Assembly: GCF_012290005.1 (NCBI RefSeq)
Contig: NZ_JAAXMS010000010.1
Coordinates: forward strand, 62,001-126,000
Direction of reading: 5' to 3'
DNA length: 64,000 nucleotides
From: Crateriforma spongiae
GTDB taxonomy: Bacteria > Planctomycetota > Planctomycetia > Pirellulales > Pirellulaceae
Of this stretch, positions 43,753 to 51,551 are shown in pieces. The translations under genes and the position numbers were made by a program. The notes under the pieces were generated by a model that was given only the letters and a program-made list of their open reading frames with translations, ran no database searches and had not been told where the DNA came from. Within the stretch, counting starts at the first letter, position 1. Each line of letters starts with the position of its first letter.

Positions 43753-44690
43753 ACCAGGTGAAAGTGGCCGTATTGCTGGGCGATCGGTTCATGAAAGCAG
43801 GTTCCCGCATCCAAGCACCGCATCCAGATCGCCAATTTTGCACTCAATGACAGATCGGCGACACGCGTCGGCGCTTCCACGAAGATCGTTTGTGTGGCCG
43901 GATGCACATCCTTGGCGGCCCGCATCACCGCGACGGCAATCGCTGCCCCGGTCGAAAGTACGACATCTGGACGTTCACGATCGATCCAGCGTCTGGCACA
44001 CGCGTAGTTTTTGCACAGTTTGACAAGACTGCGGTTGGTGGGCCCGACACCTCGATAAACCGTCGCCGCCGAATCGTCTCCGACATCGGTATCGTTCAAC
44101 GTGACCCAACAGCGTGATTCGAATTCATCCCAGAACGGACGAATCGCTTTCATCGTGTCCATGTGTCCGCCGCCCGAAGTCACCAACATGACTTTCCCGC
44201 GGCGTCCCAGGGTCAATTCACGCAAACGGTCGCATGGGCGAGATTTGTCGATATAAAACGGCTGAAATCTCGGTTGCCGAGTGAAACCTTCCAGTTCGTC
44301 ACACAACCAATCCACATCGGGTGAGACAGCCGTCGGCACTTGATTTTTTCCGGCCAGATCCGCCAGTTCCAATTGATGGTCGTCGACGTGTTCCGAAAGC
44401 TTGGCACGCCGTGGGACCAACAGATAAGGCTTTTCCAGTTGATTGGCCATTGCCAAACTGCCGTCGCCGGCATGGGTCATGATCACATCACTGTTGCGAA
44501 CGACATCACGATATCGAGTTTCCGGCAACAGCGTGAATGCTTCGACGTTGGATCCAACAGGCACATACTGGCTGGATCCATACTGCACGACAAACTGGTT
44601 TTCGGCCTGACCCGCCGCCAACCGTTCGACGGCTTTCATCAATCGATCAAACTGGAACTGTTCGGTCCCGACGGTTACCAAGACTTTCAT
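43749..44690 (-). CDS. Alg13-Alg14-like fused glycosyltransferase
   Basis: 313 residues from the ATG at 44690. Residues 1 to about 150 resemble a GT28 C-terminal domain of the Alg13/EpsF type ('MKVLVTVGTEQFQFDRLMKAVERLA', 'DVIMTHAGDGSLAMANQLEKPYLLVPRRAKLSEHVDDHQLELA'). Residues about 170-313 resemble Alg14/EpsE ('VMLVTSGGGHMDTMKAIRPF', 'RRWIDRERPDVVLSTGAAIAVAVMRAAK', 'TIFVEAPTRVADLSLSAKL'). In most bacteria these are two genes forming a UDP-sugar transferase. The neighbouring O-antigen ligase points to lipid-linked polysaccharide synthesis at the inner membrane face. Confidence 0.85.
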   Translation of the reverse strand: MKVLVTVGTEQFQFDRLMKAVERLAAGQAENQFVVQYGSSQYVPVGSNVEAFTLLPETRYRDVVRNSDVIMTHAGDGSLAMANQLEKPYLLVPRRAKLSEHVDDHQLELADLAGKNQVPTAVSPDVDWLCDELEGFTRQPRFQPFYIDKSRPCDRLRELTLGRRGKVMLVTSGGGHMDTMKAIRPFWDEFESRCWVTLNDTDVGDDSAATVYRGVGPTNRSLVKLCKNYACARRWIDRERPDVVLSTGAAIAVAVMRAAKDVHPATQTIFVEAPTRVADLSLSAKLAIWMRCLDAGTCFHEPIAQQYGHFHLV

Positions 44691-44787
44691 GGTGCGAATC
44701 CAGTGGCAAAAAGACAACGTCCATGAAGGCGAGGGCAGGAATCCATCAAGGGGCGATTCGACGTGGGCGTGGCGAAATCGAGGGCTT

Positions 44788-46263
44788 TCATGCCAGCCCC
44801 ACAGTCGGGCCGGCGACCTTGCCTTCAACCACACTGCGGGCGGCACGGCGATCGACACCAGCGGATGCCCCTGCGGTTCCCACCGCTTGCACCTGATGAC
44901 TTGTGACGGTCAATCCAACCAGAAACATCAAGTACGATGTCATCGTCGTGATGATCGAAAGGTCATGGAACATTCCATTGACGAAATAGGCTGCCAGCCA
45001 ACCGACCATCAGCATGCCCACCGCATGCGTGGCAGTATCGTCCTTGCCAGTCGACTTCAGCCCCCACGCCAAACAGAAGATGCCGACGAGGACAAACAGG
45101 TGCAGAGACAGACCGACCAACCCCAGGTCGGTCAGGTAGGACAGAAACAGGTTGTGTTGCACATACGGCCGGACCTTTTCCAGCGGCATGTCGTAATTGC
45201 GAATGGTGTGATAGGGCTTGGCTTTTTGGCGGTACTGACCAAACCCGTGTCCGGTGATCGGACGGTCCTTGAACATTTCATAGGCGACCAACGCCAACAG
45301 CGGTCGCAATTCCACACTTTCCTTGGTTTGGGCCGCCGACAATGATTCGTCGCGTTTGAATGCCAACAGATGGTCTTTCAAGCCGGCAAACATGGCACCG
45401 ATCAAAATGGCACCAGCGACGATCGTTACGATCCGCAACCGCATCGGCACGCGGGAAAAGCACAACAGCCCGCCGGCCAAAAATGCGCCCATCCAAACGC
45501 TGCGGGTCATCGTGCAAATGGCACCGGCCAGCGTGATCGCCGCCAATGTTCCATATCCGATCTTTCCGACACGTCCACTGGAAAAGAAACGAACGATGCA
45601 TGCACATAGCCCCAGCGTGATCACCATGCCGTTGCCGATCGGGTTCAACAACGGTCCGCGACCACGGCCAAAGAACTCCCAATGCTCCGGATCATTGATG
45701 AATCGCGGAAACACCAGTGCACGCCAACCGCGCTGTTCGAAAACGCTGGTCAACGCCAGATAGACGCACAGCGTGATCAAAATCGTGATGGCCCACTGGA
45801 CGCTGCGCTGGAAGTTGTCGCCACGACTTTCTGAATCGTTTCGCCTTACGTGACTGTCGCCGGCGGTCGGGCGAATGCGAACGCTGAAATAGATAACGAC
45901 GGGCACCGCAACGGTGAACAACCACCTGGCGATCGCAGGTGGGTCACCTTTGGTCAAACCATAGACGGCACAGTTGGCCAGCGACCAAACGGCGAACAAG
46001 ACCACGACGACGTCCAGCCGTGACAGCGATTCGATTCGATCGCCGAATCGCAACACACGGATCGCCATCAGCATGACCAGGCCGGCCAACAGGATTCGAT
46101 CCAAACTCAGCTGAACGGGGCCATTGATGCTGAAAAAGTTGGGTCCGAAAACGGTCCCGATGGCCAAAATGATGGCGGCAAAGCGTACCGGTTCGGTACG
46201 CGGCGCGACCACCAACAGCCACGGCAAAGACGCGAGAACGAATAGAATGACCAGCCAGCTCAT
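44788..46263 (-). CDS. O-antigen ligase / Wzy-like polymerase family membrane protein
   Basis: 491 residues from the ATG at 46263. About 10-12 membrane helices surround a periplasmic loop containing 'LLALVAYEMFKDRPITGHGFGQYRQKAKPYH' and 'QHNLFLSYLTDLGLVGLSLHLFVLVG', the Wzy_C signature with the conserved H-N motif. Predicted to link or polymerise undecaprenyl-bound glycans. Same strand as the Alg13/14-like fusion 97 bases downstream, and 8 bases after the small upstream gene; a likely three-gene operon. Confidence 0.87.
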   Translation of the reverse strand: MSWLVILFVLASLPWLLVVAPRTEPVRFAAIILAIGTVFGPNFFSINGPVQLSLDRILLAGLVMLMAIRVLRFGDRIESLSRLDVVVVLFAVWSLANCAVYGLTKGDPPAIARWLFTVAVPVVIYFSVRIRPTAGDSHVRRNDSESRGDNFQRSVQWAITILITLCVYLALTSVFEQRGWRALVFPRFINDPEHWEFFGRGRGPLLNPIGNGMVITLGLCACIVRFFSSGRVGKIGYGTLAAITLAGAICTMTRSVWMGAFLAGGLLCFSRVPMRLRIVTIVAGAILIGAMFAGLKDHLLAFKRDESLSAAQTKESVELRPLLALVAYEMFKDRPITGHGFGQYRQKAKPYHTIRNYDMPLEKVRPYVQHNLFLSYLTDLGLVGLSLHLFVLVGIFCLAWGLKSTGKDDTATHAVGMLMVGWLAAYFVNGMFHDLSIITTMTSYLMFLVGLTVTSHQVQAVGTAGASAGVDRRAARSVVEGKVAGPTVGLA

Positions 46264-46271
46264 GCCGAAAG

Positions 46272-46460
46272 CTAGGTCGCACTCTCGCCCCGCGCGACAC
46301 AGACTCGGCAATCGAGATCTTGTTGACGGCGCAGGATCGCGGCAATCTTTTCGTTGACGCGGGTTATGACGATTTCGCAGACTTGGCCAACCGGTTTGCC
46401 GTATCGGCTAGCCGTGTCGCCATTGAATTCTTCGGCTTCCGTCTGGCCCGTTGATGCCAC
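46272..46460 (-). CDS. Small hypothetical protein upstream of the O-antigen ligase
   Basis: 62 residues from a GTG at 46460. The sequence 'GKPVGQVCEIVITRVNEKIAAILRRQQDL' has natural amino-acid composition, and the stop is only 8 bases before the ligase start. No motif recognised. Its position suggests a role in, or regulation of, the polysaccharide genes. Confidence 0.45.
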   Translation of the reverse strand: MASTGQTEAEEFNGDTASRYGKPVGQVCEIVITRVNEKIAAILRRQQDLDCRVCVARGESAT

Positions 46461-46487
46461 GCCATTGCATCGTCATCGATGCGGGTG

Positions 46488-46517
46488 TTGGTCGGTCAAC
46501 GGTGAACACGCTATAGT
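46488..46517 (+). promoter_or_regulatory. Candidate promoter of the DUF2853 gene
   Basis: TTGGTC (46488-46493) and TATAGT (46512-46517) are spaced by 18 bases, about 60 bases before the ATG at 46579. GTGAAC and GTTCAC lie around the -10 as an inverted repeat and might be an operator. Confidence 0.45.
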
Positions 46518-46578
46518 CCTGTCCACCGTTCACTATTCACTGGCAATTCTTACCGCCTAACGCACTGGGATTGAATCC

Positions 46579-46893
46579 ATGAGCGACTATTTGAAAAACG
46601 TCAAAGAGTATGTCGAATCGCCCAACGAAGATGCAGTGGCCGCGTTGGTCAATCATCTCAGTATCGCATTGGACAACCGCGATTCGGCCATCGTCGCAGC
46701 GACCGACGATGGCGAACTGGAATCCATCAAGGACGGCTATTGCCGTAAGACGCTCGATTTGGACGACGCCGAAGCCGACAAGGCGATCCAGGCGGTTTGT
46801 GAGCGTATGAAAGGCGATCGAGCCAAATGTCGCGTCACTTTCTATTACCTGTTGGCCGAAGAAAGTGGCAAGATGAGCCGATTGGCCGGCTGA
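46579..46893 (+). CDS. DUF2853 family protein
   Basis: 104 residues. 'MSDYLKNVKEYVESPNEDAVAALVNHLSIALDNRDSAIVAATDDGELESIKDGY' and 'ICERMKGDRAKCRVTFYYLLAEESGKMSRL'-like segments match DUF2853, a small helical cytoplasmic family seen in many Gram-negative bacteria. Function unknown. Monocistronic, converging with the sulfatase-fold gene. Confidence 0.88.
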   Translation: MSDYLKNVKEYVESPNEDAVAALVNHLSIALDNRDSAIVAATDDGELESIKDGYCRKTLDLDDAEADKAIQAVCERMKGDRAKCRVTFYYLLAEESGKMSRLAG

Positions 46894-46936
46894 TCCGAGT
46901 CATAAAAACGACGGATACAAACGCTGAAATCTGCGT

Positions 46937-48082
46937 TTAACCATCCGTCGATAAACGATCCAAGGCGTCGGGCGCCAAGCGGCCGACGTCGTTGTGATCG
47001 TGACGGTCATCGGGTTTCAAATACAAGTGTTCGCTTTGATCACGATCGCGAACATAGAACCATCCGCCGGTATTGACGCAGCGATCTGCGGTTTCTGTTT
47101 GCGTGACCAGCATTGGATCAAACGTGTCATCCGAATCGGCGGCCCACTGTTCGGCCGTAAATGGCAGACGATCCACCAAGTCTTCCGCAATAACCGTCGC
47201 GGCAACGTCCTGGGACCCGGTCAACTTGGGCCACCGCATCCCGACATCGTGATGAATCCCCTGTGGCGTTCGGACGATCAACGGCACCTGAATTTGGGCA
47301 CTTCGCAATGGCCCGCAACCGTGCCCGATCCAACCGTTTTGCCCGAGATTGAATCCACTGGTCCCCATCAAAATCAAGGTCGCATCGATCTGATCGGCCA
47401 AATCGACACATCGATCTAGCAACTGATCGATCAATCGCACTTGGCACCCATAGGTACGCATCCAAGCCATGATCAGATCCACCGGGTCATTGGCAACAAC
47501 TGGATGCACCGGAGGTTCCACGCCTTCGAAGATTGGCGGACAAGCACCTTCGCCATCCGTTTCCGACTGTGGCACCCCGCCGGACGCGGTTCCTGGTGGT
47601 TCGGTGTCCAGGAATTCTTGATCGTCATCGCCCCAGTCGTCCCAGCTTTCGTCGACGGGAAACAGATCCCGTGGCGCGTCCCAGTGCCGCGCCAAAAATC
47701 CACTGTGCAACCAGATACGCTCTGCCGGGCTGTCCGCATTCACGGCTTCGTCCAAGCTCTGGACCAACCGTGAAAAATGAGTGTCTTCCACGCGATTGGC
47801 CACCGATTTGTCGGCGGAATCGATTGGCATCGTTTGAACCGAATCGAAAGCCCGGCCCACCGACGGCATCGTGCCATCATCAATCAGCAATCCTCCGTGG
47901 CGACTGGAAACCAAGGTCGCCAGAACAACGTCCGGCCGATCGTCGTGACAGACCAACCTGTCCCACACAAATCCGTCCGACGCCATCGCATCGATCGTCG
48001 GCGTTTGATTGAATGCGGAACCATAGCAACCGATCGCATCGACGGAGAGTCCTTCCAAAGTGATGACGATCTGGCGTGTCAC
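46937..48082 (-). CDS. Sulfatase-fold protein lacking the formylglycine motif
   Basis: 381 residues from the GTG at 48082. Begins like a sulfatase/alkaline phosphatase ('IVITLEGLSVDAIGCYGSAFNQTPTIDAMASDGFVWDRL') and ends with the conserved 'TLILMGTSGFNLGQNGWIGHGCGPLRSAQIQVPLIVRTPQG'. The C/S-x-P-x-R nucleophile motif is absent from the expected place ('CHDDRPDVVLATLVSS'). No signal peptide, so cytoplasmic, unlike true sulfatases. It may be a phosphotransferase-like or non-catalytic member. Related proteins occur in planctomycetes; role unknown. Confidence 0.75.
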   Translation of the reverse strand: MTRQIVITLEGLSVDAIGCYGSAFNQTPTIDAMASDGFVWDRLVCHDDRPDVVLATLVSSRHGGLLIDDGTMPSVGRAFDSVQTMPIDSADKSVANRVEDTHFSRLVQSLDEAVNADSPAERIWLHSGFLARHWDAPRDLFPVDESWDDWGDDDQEFLDTEPPGTASGGVPQSETDGEGACPPIFEGVEPPVHPVVANDPVDLIMAWMRTYGCQVRLIDQLLDRCVDLADQIDATLILMGTSGFNLGQNGWIGHGCGPLRSAQIQVPLIVRTPQGIHHDVGMRWPKLTGSQDVAATVIAEDLVDRLPFTAEQWAADSDDTFDPMLVTQTETADRCVNTGGWFYVRDRDQSEHLYLKPDDRHDHNDVGRLAPDALDRLSTDG

Positions 48083-48391
48083 GTTAATCCTGCGAACGAA
48101 GGTTTCATAAGAAGGCCGCTGGTTGATCCGATGCCAACGAAGCCATAGGAAGCGACATCATGTTAGCGGTGTTCCGCCATGATTTCTTTGGCATCGCGAT
48201 GACAAAAGGGTCACGCGGCTGCGGGCACGGGAGGATACGCTGCCGTCATGATCGCTATCAACGGGGCAATCGTCACACCAAGCCCGCGTCCCCTGACAAC
48301 ACAAGTGTTCATCATGGAAGCCGCACGGCGGAAGCGTCCTAAGTTTTGGTTGACCACCTTGACGTTTCATCCCGACCTGAAGCTTCGCCCG

Positions 48392-49432
48392 ATGTCTGCA
48401 CCGACGATTCTGCCCGGTTCACAGTCCGTGCCCGATGTCACCATCCTACCGCCCGCCACCGATGGGACGGAATCGGCACCCGGCCGCCCCGCTATTTCAC
48501 AGAACACCGGTGCGTACGGTCCCGCAGTTCAGCAACCCGATTTGGAAACGATCCGGATGTCGGGCACGTCGATCGCCAAATTGACGATCGGTGAAACGCT
48601 GCATCGAATTGCGGTGATGGTCCATCAACGAGCGGGACAGACGGTGATTCCAGTCAAACTGGCCGATTTGCGACGCCGGCACGAGGACCCCCAGACGGCC
48701 AATGCACTGGATCGCGCCGCGTTCTGCGTCATCAGCAGCCGCATCGGCAACTGGCGCAGTCGCCTGGCCGGAACACCGATGCCCGAAAGAGTCTGCGACA
48801 CCAAGCTTGCGGACGCGATCGCCCGTCACTCGACCGACTGCGGTTGGCGAATCTCGGTGCTGGGACGCGACGACGAATCCACTGAAAACATGATTCAGAA
48901 ACTTCGCGAAACCGGCGCAAATGTAAACCGTATTCACCTGGAAGCGTCCGCGCCTTCGAACCGCTTGAGATCACGACTGCCTGGGGTGAACACTCGGCCA
49001 CACTGTGAATCCAAAGGACGATCCGTTGAACAGCAACTTCAGCAGCACAGCCCCGACGTTCTGTTGGTGGCACTGCCGCGACCGGACGCGTTGCACTGGA
49101 TCGCCGCACACCACAATGCTTTGAACGTTCCGGTATGCCTGCCCGTCGATCCACTTGCTTACATTCTATCCGGTGGGCCTTGGCTGGTTTCAGATCGTTG
49201 GCAGACCAACGTGATTGTCGGAGCGCAACGATCCGTTCGCATTGCCTGTGAATGGTTACGTCGGATTCCCAGCTTTGCCGCCGACAGCCTGTTCGTCGCG
49301 GAACGTCTGTGTCGCGAATGGTGTCGTATGGTGTCGCGATGGGGCATGTGGGAAAGCGAAGAACCGATGTCGCCCGGCGAAGATCGACGACGCAATCCAC
49401 CAACATCATCAGGTCAATCTACCGCTCGGTGA
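48392..49432 (+). CDS. Divergent WecG/TagA/CpsF-like protein
   Basis: 346 residues from the ATG at 48392; an in-frame ATG at 48248 gives 394. The central part shows the family pattern: 'DCGWRISVLGRDDESTENMIQKLRETGANV' and 'PDVLLVALPRPDALHWIAAHHNALNVPVCLPVDPLAYILSGG', similar to 'LLVALGSPKQEKWI' in UDP-ManNAc transferases. Several key positions differ (Pro-Arg-Pro instead of Gly-x-Pro-Lys-Gln), so enzyme activity is doubtful. The N-terminus is long and low in complexity. Probably connected with surface polysaccharide. Confidence 0.55.
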   Translation: MSAPTILPGSQSVPDVTILPPATDGTESAPGRPAISQNTGAYGPAVQQPDLETIRMSGTSIAKLTIGETLHRIAVMVHQRAGQTVIPVKLADLRRRHEDPQTANALDRAAFCVISSRIGNWRSRLAGTPMPERVCDTKLADAIARHSTDCGWRISVLGRDDESTENMIQKLRETGANVNRIHLEASAPSNRLRSRLPGVNTRPHCESKGRSVEQQLQQHSPDVLLVALPRPDALHWIAAHHNALNVPVCLPVDPLAYILSGGPWLVSDRWQTNVIVGAQRSVRIACEWLRRIPSFAADSLFVAERLCREWCRMVSRWGMWESEEPMSPGEDRRRNPPTSSGQSTAR

Positions 49433-49522
49433 TGGGGCACCGTCGGTTGCCAAAACGGTTTCCAATCGCAACAGTGGTTTCGGATCGATCAAGCATTCGA
49501 TCGACGCATCCCATGGCCACAG

Positions 49523-50821
49523 TTGTGGTGGCTGATCGCCGAAGCCTTTTTTGACGTGATACCGGAATTGCCCGCCCCCAAACCATCACCGGCCGTGTCC
49601 ACCGTCGCCCGACGCCTGACCGGTCAGGGACGTTCGGCGGTCGCGGTGGTCCAGGTCCATGGTCCCGACGCCGTGTCGGCCATCGAGACCAATTTCAAGG
49701 CCGCTTCCAATACGGCTTGGCGAACCGGTCAAATTCGATTCGGCCAATGGCATGGTGGCCGCAGTGACAGCGGCGAAGACGTCGTGATCACCCCGATTTC
49801 GGATGACCAGTTCGAAGTCCATTGTCACGGTGGGATCGCGGCGGTGGGTCGAATCATGGACGACCTGTCCGAATCAGGAGTCCAATGCAGCGAGTCCCAG
49901 TCATCCGGCGAAACCGGTGCGAACTTGCTGATCCGTGAAGCCACCGATTGCCTGATTCACTGCACAACAAGACGGACTGCGGGATACGCCGCCACCCAAG
50001 TTCGCGCGGGACTGGCCCGATGGACGATCGATGCATTGGATCAACTGGAATCGGATTCTCAGGCGGCGGTCGTGTCTCTGGCACAGCAAGCGGACCAAAT
50101 TCTGCGTCATGCCAGATGGTCGACTCGCCTGCGAGATCCATTTCGAGTGGTTCTCTGCGGACCGGCCAACGTCGGCAAAAGCAGCTTGGTCAATGCGATT
50201 GTCGGCTACCAACGAAGCATCACCTACGACCAGCCCGGCACGACTCGCGACGTCCTTTGGACATCGACCACGCTGGACGGTTTGCCGATTCGGCTGGCCG
50301 ACACTGCCGGGCTTCGTCACTTGGTTGAAAACAAATCGAACGTCATCAGCACGGATGATCGGATCGAAATGTCGGGCATCCAGCATGCACAAAAGGTGCT
50401 GGCCGAAGCCGATTTGCTGATCGAAGTCACGGACCTTCCGAATTGGAAGTCGGCCAAGTCTGGTTCTGACTTTGGAGACGCTTGGAATGTCGACTCGTTT
50501 CTTCCGCCCCGGTCAACGACGTCGAACGAACCTTCGATCATTCGGCTCGTCAACAAGATCGATCTGAACAACGATGACCTAAACGATTTGATGACGTCAG
50601 ACCACAAAGACTCGGTGCTGTGGGTTTCCGCGACCACCGGCCAGGGTTTGGATGAACTTTGTCTGCAGATCGTCGGCAAATTGGTCCCCGAGTTTCCTTC
50701 GATTGATCAGCCGCTGGCGATCAATTCGCGACAATCCCAATGGCTGGCCCGCCTGCGTCCCGATCAACGGCCGCAACAGTTTCGAGAAACGTTGAACGCG
50801 TTGCTGACCGGTCAAGGCTGA
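49523..50821 (+). CDS. MnmE-like GTPase without the C-terminal CxGK motif
   Basis: 432 residues from TTG at 49523, or 421 from GTG at 49556. The N-terminal TrmE-like domain reads 'STVARRLTGQGRSAVAVVQVHGPDAV' and 'DDQFEVHCHGGIAAVGRIMDDL'. The G domain has G1 'CGPANVGKSSLVN', switch 'YDQPGTTRDV', G3 'LADTAG', G4 'LVNKIDLN' and 'VSATTG'. True MnmE modifies U34 of tRNA with GidA/MnmG and ends in C-[IL]-G-K; here the end is 'LRPDQRPQQFRETLNALLTGQG', so the catalytic Cys is missing. Either a paralogue with another task or a degenerate copy. Confidence 0.8.
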   Translation: MWWLIAEAFFDVIPELPAPKPSPAVSTVARRLTGQGRSAVAVVQVHGPDAVSAIETNFKAASNTAWRTGQIRFGQWHGGRSDSGEDVVITPISDDQFEVHCHGGIAAVGRIMDDLSESGVQCSESQSSGETGANLLIREATDCLIHCTTRRTAGYAATQVRAGLARWTIDALDQLESDSQAAVVSLAQQADQILRHARWSTRLRDPFRVVLCGPANVGKSSLVNAIVGYQRSITYDQPGTTRDVLWTSTTLDGLPIRLADTAGLRHLVENKSNVISTDDRIEMSGIQHAQKVLAEADLLIEVTDLPNWKSAKSGSDFGDAWNVDSFLPPRSTTSNEPSIIRLVNKIDLNNDDLNDLMTSDHKDSVLWVSATTGQGLDELCLQIVGKLVPEFPSIDQPLAINSRQSQWLARLRPDQRPQQFRETLNALLTGQG

Positions 50822-50873
50822 TCGGGCTAGGCTGACAAACGGAACCGACGTTGGCACCATCACCTGCGTTCAA

Positions 50874-51539
50874 TCAACGCAGCGGTTTTCGACCGTGGTG
50901 CTGGCGAATCTGGTTGACCAATTGCAACGCGGCAGGTTGGCCACGCAACAAACGGACGATTGCACTGGTCGACACGTTCCAATCATCGGCCACAAGGCTG
51001 GGCTGCCCGCCCGCATCCCAAAGATCATCCAACAAAACCGCAATTACCGCCGCCAGGTTCGCATTGGATGAAGCGATTCGCAGCGGTGACCCCGCGTACT
51101 GATCGCGCCAGCGTCGCGCAACCGAGTCCTGAGCCCGCGGACCGTCGACCGAGCGTGGGTCAGTACGGACCGCAATCGCCAATTTCATCCGCAATCTTTG
51201 AAACGCTTCGCGTTGATTGTCGACTTGGCTTCGTCGTTCCGTGGCTTCACCGATATGCCCGGTCGGACGATGCGTCCAGAAGATGCCAGTGCTGGTCTTG
51301 TTTCGATGTTGACCGCCCGGACCGCTGCGACGCTGTGCCCTTCGGTCGCACTGCCGCAGCAATTCATCTTCATCGATCGCGGCGGGATGCGGATGTGGAA
51401 CGACGGTGGCCGGATATCGTTCGTCGGCGTTCGGTCGTTTCGCGCTGTGATCATCACCGTCGCGGTTGCCATGCCGGACATCTGTGGTGTTGGAATCGTC
51501 TGTATCGTCACGCGACATGCGTTTGGTCTCGGTGCACAA
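50874..51539 (-). CDS. Peptide chain release factor-like protein with a GGQ motif
   Basis: 221 residues from the ATG at 51539; an ATG at 51518 is an alternative. The middle is the catalytic domain of class 1 release factors: 'CDRRAQRRSGPGGQHRNKTSTGIFWTHRPTGHIGEATERRSQVDNQREAFQRLRMKLA', with GGQ to hydrolyse peptidyl-tRNA. No stop-codon recognition domain is present. Like ArfB/YaeJ and planctomycete RF-like proteins, it may release stalled ribosomes. The basic ArfB tail is not obvious; the C-terminus is a helical domain instead. Converges with the MnmE-like gene. Confidence 0.82.
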   Translation of the reverse strand: MCTETKRMSRDDTDDSNTTDVRHGNRDGDDHSAKRPNADERYPATVVPHPHPAAIDEDELLRQCDRRAQRRSGPGGQHRNKTSTGIFWTHRPTGHIGEATERRSQVDNQREAFQRLRMKLAIAVRTDPRSVDGPRAQDSVARRWRDQYAGSPLRIASSNANLAAVIAVLLDDLWDAGGQPSLVADDWNVSTSAIVRLLRGQPAALQLVNQIRQHHGRKPLR

Positions 51540-51551
51540 AGAGGGGAAGGT

